This document shows, piece after piece, positions 1 through 6,978 of a stretch of DNA of 43,946 nt. The DNA comes from a virus: IMG/VR virus record IMGVR_UViG_3300046519_000455, positions 1 to 43,946 of that record, one strand, 5' to 3'. The notes beneath the pieces are model-generated. The model worked only from the letters and a program-made list of their open reading frames with translations, had not been told where the DNA came from and ran no database searches. The translations under genes were made by a program, and so were the position numbers. The first letter of the stretch is position 1. The number at the start of each line of letters is the position of its first letter.

Positions 1-1104
1 TCAAACGGCAGACGTAAAGGGCCCCGTTGCCCCTCCGGTGGGGGATGCGTGGGGGATGGCGAAGGGCGCAGAAATCTGCGGTTTTTGCCCGTTGCCTCCC
101 TCAAAATTCCCCACCCTTATCAACGCTTCCTCCAGATTTTGCGGCTTCACATGCGCATAACGCATGGTCGTTTCGATCCTCTTGTGGCCCATCCACTCCT
201 TTATGACAAATATATTTATGCCCGCGTCCACCATACGGGTGGCCCGAGTGTGGCGCGTGACGTGGAAAACGAACTCGTTATCATGCTCCAGCCCCATTCG
301 CTTCTTGGCCCGCTCCCACCACGAACGCAGATTGCGCCGAGTCGGCATCGTTCCTGTGGCCACCAAGTCGGTAAGCATTTCGGTCGTGGCGGGGCTCATA
401 GGAACGGTGCGGGGCGTGTCGGTCTTCGTCTCCCATAGGTGAAGGCGGTTGCCGTTTATCTGCCCCTTCTCAACCGTGAGTATCTCATCCCGGCGACACC
501 CGGTTTCGATCGCGACCTTAACGACCTTCCAGACATTGTCCGGGAGATACTCGGAGAGCTGATCTTCTTCCGCCTCTGTGATCCAGCGGATTCGACCGAC
601 AGCCTCCTTACGCCACCCAAAGTCTATCACGTCCTTGATGGCGATCGACCGATACCCCCTGCCCTTTGCCCACACGAGAAACGAACGGAGGTGAGAGATA
701 TATCGGTTGATGGTCCCGTCAGCGAGCTTGCGGCGCTTGAGGTGCGTTATGACCTTATCGACCTCAAGCGTCCCCACGTCGTCTAGAAGGGTGTTCTTGC
801 CCAGGATGCGGGACACTGTTTCGATGTGGGCCCAGCAGTCCTTCTCGCTGCTGAGGCCGTCCCACAGCTTCCCTTGGGCCTTGGGGACCACCGTAGCGAA
901 CGTGTGGACGTCTGGGGCACCGATGATCGGCTTAGAGGCGTCAACGTCCTCTCCGCGTTCCCAAGCGGCGAGAATGGCACCTTCGTCCTCCTCCGCCTGC
1001 TTAAAAGTGTCCCAGCGCTTGCGATACCGCTTTCCGCCTTTTTGGAGCTCAACTCGAAAACGGCCGGTGAGCTTCCCGCTCTTTTTGTCGGGATATATTG
1101 CCAT
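1..1104 (-). CDS. int: Tyrosine recombinase (phage integrase)
   Basis: Site-specific recombinase that integrates and excises the prophage. The 367-residue protein has an N-terminal arm-binding-like region (about 1-70), a SAM-like core-binding domain (about 75-165) and a C-terminal catalytic domain. The catalytic set is visible: Arg204 in TGCRRDE, Lys227, His281 and Arg284 in HVTRH, His307 in GHKRIETT and nucleophile Tyr316 in MRYAHV. The ATG follows GGAG at a 6-base spacing and lies 3 bases after the stop of the upstream regulator gene, so the two are probably cotranscribed. The stop codon is the first three bases of the window, so the left attachment site must lie outside. The family is certain; the target, tRNA-Leu, is inferred from the right junction. 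Confidence 0.95.
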   Translation of the reverse strand: MAIYPDKKSGKLTGRFRVELQKGGKRYRKRWDTFKQAEEDEGAILAAWERGEDVDASKPIIGAPDVHTFATVVPKAQGKLWDGLSSEKDCWAHIETVSRILGKNTLLDDVGTLEVDKVITHLKRRKLADGTINRYISHLRSFLVWAKGRGYRSIAIKDVIDFGWRKEAVGRIRWITEAEEDQLSEYLPDNVWKVVKVAIETGCRRDEILTVEKGQINGNRLHLWETKTDTPRTVPMSPATTEMLTDLVATGTMPTRRNLRSWWERAKKRMGLEHDNEFVFHVTRHTRATRMVDAGINIFVIKEWMGHKRIETTMRYAHVKPQNLEEALIRVGNFEGGNGQKPQISAPFAIPHASPTGGATGPFTSAV

Positions 1105-1107
1105 GAG

Positions 1108-1473
1108 TTACTCCATGATATCGATCAGTTGCTTGAGGAAGAGGCGACCACGCGGCGTCACCAAGTAGAAGATGCTGCGGAGGTCCTCCGGGTCCTCGCG
1201 ACGCTCGATGAGCCCGTATCCCGGCGTCTTGTCCCGTAGCTTCGCGCCCAGGTCCGAAAGATGCCTGGAGGCAGTCGTCGGACTAGCGCCGATCAGGTCA
1301 GCAATCTGCTTGACTGAGCTGCCCTCGTTCCGCGCCACAACGAGGAATGTCTGCAATATTTGGGCAGGAATGGACTCCTTCAACTGCGACCGTGCGAGCG
1401 TCAGAGCCCGTTCAAGCTTCAGTATTCCCGCGAAATCTGCGTCATTCTTGTTCGCCATGCTTTTCCCTTTCAT
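1108..1473 (-). CDS. MarR-like winged-helix transcriptional regulator
   Basis: Small DNA-binding protein of 121 residues. The helix-turn-helix is in the middle (SVKQIADLIGASPTTASRHL), followed by a wing-like segment (GLIERREDPEDLRSIFYLV) and a C-terminal helix, the MarR/winged-helix arrangement. I chose the ATG at 1473 (MKGKSMANK) because GGAG precedes it by 9 bases; a second ATG at 1458 is possible. A longer frame running up to 1584 starts inside a terminator hairpin and is unlikely. The gene lies directly upstream of the integrase with its own promoter. It may control integration or excision, or be the lysogeny repressor; the sequence does not decide which. Confidence 0.8.
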   Translation of the reverse strand: MKGKSMANKNDADFAGILKLERALTLARSQLKESIPAQILQTFLVVARNEGSSVKQIADLIGASPTTASRHLSDLGAKLRDKTPGYGLIERREDPEDLRSIFYLVTPRGRLFLKQLIDIME

Positions 1474-1516
1474 GGTTTCTAACTCCGTATGCAGAATGTC
1501 TACAATCGGTATTAGT

Positions 1517-1544
1517 TCCATATCAGGCAGAACGGAGAAGTCAA
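1517..1544 (-). promoter_or_regulatory. Predicted sigma70-type promoter of the regulator-integrase operon
   Basis: On the minus strand, -35 TTGACT (1539-1544) and -10 TATGGA (1517-1522) are separated by 16 bases. They sit between the late-operon terminator and the regulator start, the only gap available for an independent promoter. This would allow the regulator and integrase to be expressed in the lysogen while the late operon is off. Confidence 0.5.
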
Positions 1545-1555
1545 ACAGCGTAGCG

Positions 1556-1593
1556 AAAAAAGCCCCCACACCTTCGGGAGGCATAGGGGCTTT
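1556..1593 (-). terminator. Rho-independent terminator ending the late operon
   Basis: On the minus strand an AAAGCCCC/GGGGCTTT stem encloses an inner CCTCCCGAAGG hairpin and runs into a T tract (1556-1561 on the plus strand is all A). It begins 6 bases after the holin-like gene and separates structural genes from the regulator-integrase operon. Confidence 0.85.
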
Positions 1594-1598
1594 GGGGC

Positions 1599-1859
1599 TC
1601 AGAAGAGCGAGAGGAGCTTGTCGCCGAAAAGCGACGCAACGGTAGCGAGACCACCGCCAAGGCCCGCAAGCATGGCCATCCGGGTCTTATTGCGGACTGC
1701 GTCATTCTCCAGGGCGACGATTCGCGCCTCGTGGTTGTCCTGTCGGACCTCGACGGCTTCGACCTTTTCGGACGAGGCGTCCATCTTGGTCTCAATGCGG
1801 ACGAGTCGCTCCCTCATTTCGATCATGAGGGTTACTGGGGTGATGTCAGGGACGTTCAT
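1599..1859 (-). CDS. XhlA-like holin / membrane-anchored coiled-coil protein
   Basis: The 86-residue protein has an N-terminal charged coiled coil (RERLVRIETKMD...EVRQDNHEARIVALEND) followed by one hydrophobic C-terminal segment (MLAGLGGGLATVASLFG), with a short tail. This is the layout of the XhlA/hemolysin family of phage holin-associated proteins, which act in the inner membrane at lysis. It is the last gene of the late operon, and its ATG overlaps the stop of the preceding gene by 4 bases (ATGA). Holin function is inferred from topology and position. At least two other membrane proteins in the window (30719-31135 and 32505-32756) could also serve as holins. Confidence 0.65.
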   Translation of the reverse strand: MNVPDITPVTLMIEMRERLVRIETKMDASSEKVEAVEVRQDNHEARIVALENDAVRNKTRMAMLAGLGGGLATVASLFGDKLLSLF

Positions 1860-2047
1860 TCATTCGGATCGATGGAGGATTGGAGGGTCGGCGAAAAGCG
1901 CCGCCGTTTCCGGGAAGGATCGGGGGCCGGAGGGTCCGAGGCACGGTAAAGGACCTCAAGCGTCACAGTGGACGCAATGGCCCTAGGGTCCGTACCGGCC
2001 GATAGGACCTCCAGGGAGACCGCTGGGGCTCGATATTCGTTGGCCAC
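1856..2047 (-). CDS. Hypothetical small virion-region protein
   Basis: A 63-residue product with no recognised domain, starting at a GTG that shares its G with the TAG stop of the upstream gene and ending with a 4-base overlap with the holin-like gene. The tight coupling on both sides supports it being real. The C-terminal half is Pro/Arg/Ser rich (PPAPDPSRKRRRFSP). Function unknown; probably a minor virion or lysis-associated protein by location. Confidence 0.5.
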   Translation of the reverse strand: MANEYRAPAVSLEVLSAGTDPRAIASTVTLEVLYRASDPPAPDPSRKRRRFSPTLQSSIDPNE

Positions 2048-3108
2048 TAGGCGGCGACCTCAAGTTCCCAAGAGGCCCCTGCAAGGCCCGCAACGGTCCA
2101 GGGGAGCCCCGTGGACGGATCGACCTCCGAGGTGACGTCGAGGCGCGTCATGGCCGTGGGGATGCTGTACGCTGCGGAAGCGACAGAGGACCCAGACGAC
2201 TTCAGGCGGGCGATGACGGAGCGGTCTGCGGTGTCGGACTTCGAGACCCAAGCGCGGGCGCTAACGGCCGAAATGCCCTTGAGGCCCACAGGGTCCTGGA
2301 AGCCCAGTTCGGCCTTATTGCCCACGGCGCTGCCTGCGATGTAGTCGCCGGTGTTGATGGGCGTCTCGTCCACACAGGCCGCCAAGGACGTTCCAGTGGA
2401 AGGGACGAACCCTGAGGTGCTCACGTCGGCATTGGGGAAATAGACGCCCACGCGGCGATGCTCGCTGACATTGGGGTCCGAGTCGAACCAAATGTTCCCG
2501 ATGTGCGGGAAGTAGTTGGTCAGGTCGGTGCCGCAGTAGAAGCCGTCGATCGCAGAGACGCTCCCGAGCTGGGTGTTCGTGTCCCAGATATTCAAGACGA
2601 TCTTGTTGTCCAAGATTACCTTGAGGCGCCCTGCCCCGCTGTTGGAAATCACGTACTGCACGGTCAGGAAGTAGTGAAGGCCGGGGGTGATGGGGCCGAA
2701 CTCTCCCAGCTTGGTCCCTGAGGGGGCGCTACGGATACCGGCCTGAAGGCGAACTTCGATCATGCCGTTGTTGCGCAGACAGAAGACCAGGGCCCCTTGG
2801 GTGCCCCAGTTGCGAGCCGCGCCGTTGCGGTAGGAGAGAGCGAAGGTCGGCTGACCCGCAGCTCCGGCGAACCCTTCGATCATGAAGTTGAACCCGAAGC
2901 TCATTGCGCTGATCGGAGCGAACTCGCGGACCATCGCTGTGTAGCTGAAGGAGGTTGCGGGATACAGGCGGGCCATCCGGCCATAGGCGGTGTCCACGAA
3001 GGTAACTTCGCCGCTATAGGCCGTCTCAATGGACCAAATGGTCGCCAAGGCAGTAGAGGCCCGGTTGCCCGGATAGTTCGACAGTCCGTCATACCAAAGG
3101 ACGCTCAT
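2047..3108 (-). CDS. Virion protein with lectin-like (LamG/concanavalin-type) fold, putative
   Basis: A 353-residue product. The N-terminal two thirds is Gly/aromatic-rich beta-strand sequence (MSVLWYDGLSNYPGNR..., TFALSYRNGAARNW, GLHYFLTVQYVISNSGAGRLKVILDN) resembling LamG/concanavalin-like domains found in phage receptor-binding proteins. The C-terminal part is another beta-rich region. I chose the ATG at 3108, which sits in TGATATG immediately after the stop of the upstream collagen-like gene; the frame extends further but into that gene. The position after a collagen-like fibre gene suggests an appendage or decoration protein. The fold assignment is by eye only. Confidence 0.6.
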   Translation of the reverse strand: MSVLWYDGLSNYPGNRASTALATIWSIETAYSGEVTFVDTAYGRMARLYPATSFSYTAMVREFAPISAMSFGFNFMIEGFAGAAGQPTFALSYRNGAARNWGTQGALVFCLRNNGMIEVRLQAGIRSAPSGTKLGEFGPITPGLHYFLTVQYVISNSGAGRLKVILDNKIVLNIWDTNTQLGSVSAIDGFYCGTDLTNYFPHIGNIWFDSDPNVSEHRRVGVYFPNADVSTSGFVPSTGTSLAACVDETPINTGDYIAGSAVGNKAELGFQDPVGLKGISAVSARAWVSKSDTADRSVIARLKSSGSSVASAAYSIPTAMTRLDVTSEVDPSTGLPWTVAGLAGASWELEVAA

Positions 3109-3109
3109 A

Positions 3110-3676
3110 TCAGGCGCCCGCCAAGGTAACGACGAGGTTCGACACGAAGTTGTCCGCCGTGGCCGGTGCAACGATCGCGAGGACCTGTCCGGTAGCTACG
3201 GAGACCGAAAGGCCCCCAACGGACGCAAAGGTCGCTACGCCTGCCGTGCTGAAGGTGATCGTTCCAACCTCAACGCCCGTGCGGCGGATCGACAGGACAT
3301 AGGGCGCCGAAGGGAAACCCTCCGCGTATCCCTGAGAGCCCGCAAAGTTCGCCGGGAACGTGATGTCCCTATCAGCGATAGCGAGGGCCAGCGTCTCGGA
3401 GGCCGTAGGCGCATAGGTGGCGAACATCGGGAGCTTAAAGAGCGTGGCGCCCTGAAGGCCCTGCGGCCCCTGCTCTCCCTGAGCGCCGGTGTCGCCCTTG
3501 TCGCCCTTGAGGCCACGAGGTCCCGTATTGCCCTGCTCGCCCTTAGCGCCGGGGAGCCCTGGAGCGCCGGTAGGGCCTGCGGGTCCTTGGGCTCCGGTAG
3601 CGCCGGTGTCGCCTTTAGGACCACGGAGGGACGCTACGCCACCCGTGTAGAATGAAGTTTGTGTGAAATCTGCCAT
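3110..3676 (-). CDS. Collagen-like (Gly-X-Y) tail fibre/appendage protein
   Basis: A 188-residue product. After a short N-terminus it has about 20 uninterrupted Gly-X-Y triplets (from [17 protein letters not shown], roughly residues 18-78). A beta-rich C-terminal domain follows, which would trimerise or bind a ligand. Phage collagen-like repeats form trimeric rods in tail fibres and appendages. The gene lies between the adaptor and lectin-like protein genes. A second, shorter collagen-like protein is encoded at 17758-18153, so the virion may carry two distinct collagen rods. Confidence 0.85.
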   Translation of the reverse strand: MADFTQTSFYTGGVASLRGPKGDTGATGAQGPAGPTGAPGLPGAKGEQGNTGPRGLKGDKGDTGAQGEQGPQGLQGATLFKLPMFATYAPTASETLALAIADRDITFPANFAGSQGYAEGFPSAPYVLSIRRTGVEVGTITFSTAGVATFASVGGLSVSVATGQVLAIVAPATADNFVSNLVVTLAGA

Positions 3677-3677
3677 G

Positions 3678-4292
3678 TCAGTAATCGCCTAGGCCCGTGG
3701 GGGCCGGAATGGTGACGCGCCCTCCCCACTTCTCGTTGAAGTCTTGGTCCTGGAGAGCCGACACATATTGAGCGGCGCGAGCTTGGTAGCGCTGCGCGTG
3801 CTGATCTTCCATTTGGAAGAAGTCTGCCGCCAAGGTCGCGGCCGTATAGATGACCGCATTGGGAGCGGCGCGGGTCCAGAGGTTGGAGTCTTGGTCGTTC
3901 GCCAAGCGCTCCGACTGGGCGTAATAATGAAGGTGGACTTGCGTCCCCTCAGGCGGCGCGGGCTTCAAGAGCCAGCGGTCGGCCACCCGGACGAAATGGG
4001 TCGGACCCTTGCCACTGGCGCGGAGCTTCAGGAACGACGAAATGTCCGCTTGATCCAGCTCGCAATCGTCCGTGAAGATGTTGATGGTTTCGAGGTAATT
4101 CCCCGGAACTGGGATCGCATTTACGGAGCCGTCCCAGTCAGCGACCGTGATTAGCTGCTCCATGGGCCCCACGCGCAATTCGCGCTCAATGTCCGTCAGG
4201 GCGTCCGTAATGAACGTCCCGGCTAATTGGTCCGTCAGGTCCTTCCGGTTGATGAGGGCACGCAGGCGAGCCTTCTGGTCGCCAAAATTCAT
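3678..4292 (-). CDS. Phage adaptor (head-tail connector) protein, SU10-like
   Basis: A 204-residue protein whose pattern matches the phage adaptor family of P22/SU10-type podoviruses: an N-terminal helical domain ([36 protein letters not shown]), a central strand-rich part ([32 protein letters not shown]) and a C-terminal helix with a Gly/Pro tail. Adaptors form a ring beneath the portal and hold the tail nozzle. Its place downstream of the major capsid protein fits. I recognise the family by overall pattern rather than a catalytic motif. Confidence 0.75.
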   Translation of the reverse strand: MNFGDQKARLRALINRKDLTDQLAGTFITDALTDIERELRVGPMEQLITVADWDGSVNAIPVPGNYLETINIFTDDCELDQADISSFLKLRASGKGPTHFVRVADRWLLKPAPPEGTQVHLHYYAQSERLANDQDSNLWTRAAPNAVIYTAATLAADFFQMEDQHAQRYQARAAQYVSALQDQDFNEKWGGRVTIPAPTGLGDY

Positions 4293-4295
4293 TGG

Positions 4296-4622
4296 TTATC
4301 CGTAAGTCTTGGAGGTGGTGAGAAAAGCCGTCAGGTCCTCCCGGATGAGCCGGTTGATGATGTCCTGCGGAGTGATGTTCGGGTCCCAGATGTTGAAGCC
4401 CTGGCGATACCAGTGGTCCACAACGGCGGCTGGGATAGAGGCGATCTTGACGTCATCTGGCGCAAACTTGCGGTCCTGATGGTCGCGTTCGGCACGGAGC
4501 TGGTCCAAGAATTCTGAAGGGATTTCCTGGATGGCCTCAACGTGCGCGGAGGTGACTTTCATGTGCCTATCGACCTCCATGTGGAGGCGATCGGTACTGT
4601 CGATAACTTGGGGGGTATTCAT
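4296..4622 (-). CDS. Hypothetical protein between capsid and adaptor genes
   Basis: A 108-residue acidic product, mostly helical by composition (HMEVDRHMKVTSAHVEAIQEIPSEFLDQLRAERDHQ), without a family I recognise. The ATG at 4622 lies just downstream of the capsid terminator, so its expression depends on readthrough. The gene order (capsid, this, adaptor) suggests a minor head or head-completion protein. Confidence 0.6.
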   Translation of the reverse strand: MNTPQVIDSTDRLHMEVDRHMKVTSAHVEAIQEIPSEFLDQLRAERDHQDRKFAPDDVKIASIPAAVVDHWYRQGFNIWDPNITPQDIINRLIREDLTAFLTTSKTYG

Positions 4623-4642
4623 GCGTCGTCGTGGTGGGGAAC

Positions 4643-4674
4643 AAAAACCCCCAGCTCCGGGAAGGAGCCGGGGG
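4643..4674 (-). terminator. Rho-independent terminator after the major capsid gene
   Basis: On the minus strand an 11-bp stem (CCCCCGGCTCC pairing with GGAGCTGGGGG, one G-U wobble, 5-base loop) is followed by TTTTTG. It lies 31 bases after the capsid stop and before the next late gene. This mirrors the position of the T7 late terminator just after gene 10 and probably raises capsid expression relative to distal genes. Confidence 0.9.
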
Positions 4675-4705
4675 CATTTAGTGGGCGCTAGGCGCCGCTC
4701 AGGTC

Positions 4706-5605
4706 TTATGCTTCGGCGAGGTCTTCGATCAGGACAGCACCCTTGAAGTTGTCGTGCTTCAGGCCGTATTCGCCCGCCAGCATGATCTTGGTGTTGTCAC
4801 CGGTCTTCGCCAGCGTCTCGCGGAACCAAGTGCGACCCTTCAGGGCCGTCTTGCGCCACATGCTCGGATCGTACAGGAGCGCGAAGCTCTTCTTGATTTC
4901 GCGGTTGATCGTCACACGCAGGGTTCCCAGCGCCGTGGTGTAGATGTCCACCTTCACGACGATCTTCGACGGGTTGATGCCGACGTCACGGACGCGATCA
5001 GCGGTGCCCGCGAATTCCGACACGGCTTCCGCGTCAGTCGGCTTCACCATGAAGGTCTCCGCGCCGTCGCTGCCCGAGTCGAAAGCGAGACGAATGGCCG
5101 AACGCACCAGGTCTTCGCTGATGGCTACGCCAGCCGCATCGATCTTGTTGTCAGCATGGATGAGCTGCGAGGCCGAAGCGAACCGGCGTGCGGTCGTGTC
5201 GGTGCCCAGGACCATCGCCTGATCGACGCCGACGCAAGCGCGTTCGTGGTCGAGCTTGAGGCTCTTGCCCTTCTTGACGAGCTGGCGGGCCAGTTCGTTG
5301 GCGCGGCCGTAGTGGTCGGTAGCTTCCAGCGAGCCGGACAGCTTGATCGTGCGCGACATGATCTGCGTGGTGTTCTGGCGCATCGCCGTGGTGGTGCAGT
5401 CCTCTTCCGTCGCGTCGAAGCCTTCGACCTGGGCGTTGTCCTTGCCGCCTTCCAGTTCGTCTTCCTGCCACTGGTAGACCTTCTGCTTGACAGTCTCCTG
5501 GCCGATCGACGTGGTGAAGGGCGTCTTATGGGGCGTCAGGACGCTGATGACGTCGCTCACGTCTTCCTTCGCGCCGACGCTGGCATAGGTCTTGAAAGTT
5601 GCCAT
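4706..5605 (-). CDS. Major capsid protein, SU10-like (DUF5309) family
   Basis: Main shell protein, 299 residues. The N-terminus (MATFKTYASVGAKEDVSDVISVLTPHKTPFTTSIGQ) and the WQEDELEGGKDNAQVEG / ATEEDCTTTAMRQNTTQIMSR segments are typical of the SU10-type major head protein family, an HK97-fold group. The gene sits between scaffold and terminator, the canonical place. It differs from the T7 gp10 family even though the replication genes of this phage are T7-like. The ATG is the first in frame; its ribosome-binding site is weak. Confidence 0.88.
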   Translation of the reverse strand: MATFKTYASVGAKEDVSDVISVLTPHKTPFTTSIGQETVKQKVYQWQEDELEGGKDNAQVEGFDATEEDCTTTAMRQNTTQIMSRTIKLSGSLEATDHYGRANELARQLVKKGKSLKLDHERACVGVDQAMVLGTDTTARRFASASQLIHADNKIDAAGVAISEDLVRSAIRLAFDSGSDGAETFMVKPTDAEAVSEFAGTADRVRDVGINPSKIVVKVDIYTTALGTLRVTINREIKKSFALLYDPSMWRKTALKGRTWFRETLAKTGDNTKIMLAGEYGLKHDNFKGAVLIEDLAEA

Positions 5606-5624
5606 TTGGGTATTCGTTCTTCTG

Positions 5625-5642
5625 AAAAAGTAGGGGTATTGG
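5625..5642 (-). promoter_or_regulatory. Weak candidate phage-polymerase promoter upstream of the capsid gene
   Basis: On the minus strand a CCCCTACTT core lies 20-37 bases upstream of the capsid ATG. It resembles the CCCCAACTT core of the two identical phage promoters, but overall only 8 of 18 aligned positions agree, or more if a gap is allowed. A promoter here would parallel the extra late promoter in front of T7 gene 10. This is speculative. Confidence 0.2.
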
Positions 5643-5672
5643 TTGTTTGGTGGGGGCGAACGCTAAGGCGCG

Positions 5673-6602
5673 TTACACACCCCAACGGCCCACAAGGGCC
5701 GCGATGGCGTCGTCGTCCGACACGGCGCCTGTGGCTGCTTTCTTGGCGAAAGCACGTTGGGACTTTGCGGGCGATGGAGCGAGGGGCTCCCGGCCGGAAC
5801 CCTTGCGGACAGCTTTAGGCGCCGACTTGACCTTCTGAGCCGTAGCGGTCGCCGCCTTGGTGTGCAGCAGGGCATCTTGGATGATACGGAGGACCACAGG
5901 GCTGGTGATGCCCGCGACTTCGCTTTCAGGGAGGCCACGAGACACCGCGAACTTGCGGACCTCGTCGTCCAGCGCATCGGTCCACTCGGCACCCAGTTCC
6001 GTCCGTGCTGCTTTTGCAGCTTCCGTCCGGGCCGTGTCGCGCTTGGTGGACATGGTGGATTCAAAGTCCTTAGCGGCGCCGATGACCTTCTGATAGCGTG
6101 AGGTCAGCCGGTTGTAGGTCTCGCGATGCCACTCGAATTCCTCCGGGTCCATGCGGCGGCTTTCCAGCAGCCAGTCGGTTCCCTTGTAGGGCTCTAGGTC
6201 CTCCAAGATGCTTTCGATCGCACCTTGCAGGGCCGCAGCGGCGCGACCGCCCACCAAGTCTGCTTCCTGACTCTTACGGGTCAGGGATGCTTCCTGCCCC
6301 GCAAGCCGCTTCAGGTTGCCTACGGTAAATTCCGTCTCCTGGCCGTCCACAGTCACGGTGACGACAGTATCGTCCGTTACAGCGGCCGGAGTTGCATCCT
6401 TAGAGGGCTCATCGTCCTCAGCGGTCTCTTCGGTTTCTTCTTCGTCGTCGGGGCTTTCATCCGCCTCTTCGTCGTCCGCGTTGCGAGCCGCATCGTCCTC
6501 TTCGTCTTCGGGCCCGTCGTCGTCGTCGGCGTCATCTGCCTGCGGCTCCCCTTTGCCCTGGAGAGAGGCGGTAAGTGCGGCAACAGCGTCGAAATCGCTC
6601 AT
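5673..6602 (-). CDS. Capsid assembly scaffolding protein
   Basis: About 309 residues. The N-terminal third is extremely acidic (runs of Asp/Glu around residues 25-75), followed by a helical, charged middle (QEADLVGGRAAAALQGAIESILEDL, DTARTEAAKAARTELG) and a basic C-terminal tail, the usual composition of a phage scaffold that guides capsid assembly and exits. The gene is directly upstream of the capsid gene and downstream of the portal. I use the ATG at 6602; a TTG 12 codons upstream (6638) is an alternative, and neither has a strong ribosome-binding site. Confidence 0.78.
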   Translation of the reverse strand: MSDFDAVAALTASLQGKGEPQADDADDDDGPEDEEDDAARNADDEEADESPDDEEETEETAEDDEPSKDATPAAVTDDTVVTVTVDGQETEFTVGNLKRLAGQEASLTRKSQEADLVGGRAAAALQGAIESILEDLEPYKGTDWLLESRRMDPEEFEWHRETYNRLTSRYQKVIGAAKDFESTMSTKRDTARTEAAKAARTELGAEWTDALDDEVRKFAVSRGLPESEVAGITSPVVLRIIQDALLHTKAATATAQKVKSAPKAVRKGSGREPLAPSPAKSQRAFAKKAATGAVSDDDAIAALVGRWGV

Positions 6603-6652
6603 GCCTGTATCAGCATTGTCGTCCGTCTGGATGGACAAGGTCTTTGGTTCTT

Positions 6653-6970
6653 TCAGTAGTCCACATCGTCGTCGGGCTCTGCCTGGACGTCTTCTGCGGT
6701 GGTGGGTCTTGTGGCATTTTCGAGCGTCGATTGGCCAAGGGCTGCGATTGTCGCCAGCTCCTCAGTGACGGCCGAAAGGCCACGAGAAAGGTTGTAAAGG
6801 TGCTCTCTGACCTGTCGCGCTTCGGGGGCGCTGGTCAAAATCTGCTCGGCGCATTGGGCGCGGACGCGCTCGATCGCCGTTAGGAATATGGGGCTGTCGA
6901 GGAGGGTAGCGGCTGCTTCCCCCTCCTCCACGGCTTTCTCTTCCTGGTCGGTCAGGACAAGGTCTTCCAA
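6653..6970 (-). CDS. Hypothetical protein between portal and scaffold genes
   Basis: A 105-residue acidic, helical product (AIERVRAQCAEQILTSAPEARQVREHLYNLS) ending in a DDDVDY tail. It starts at TTG (6970), preceded at a good distance by AAGGA that overlaps the portal stop; no ATG is available in frame. The position suggests a minor head component or assembly factor. No family recognised. Confidence 0.6.
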   Translation of the reverse strand: MEDLVLTDQEEKAVEEGEAAATLLDSPIFLTAIERVRAQCAEQILTSAPEARQVREHLYNLSRGLSAVTEELATIAALGQSTLENATRPTTAEDVQAEPDDDVDY

Positions 6971-6978
6971 GGTTTTCC

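Noticed and set aside
1474-1584. N-terminal extension of the MarR-like protein
   Set aside because: The extension would begin in the terminator hairpin and read through the predicted promoter; the Shine-Dalgarno-supported ATG at 1473 is sufficient.
4754-5818. 354-codon plus-strand frame over the capsid gene
   Set aside because: It is the mirror of a well-supported coding sequence in high-GC DNA; similar long frames opposite the helicase (36436-37875) and nucleotidyltransferase genes are shadows too.
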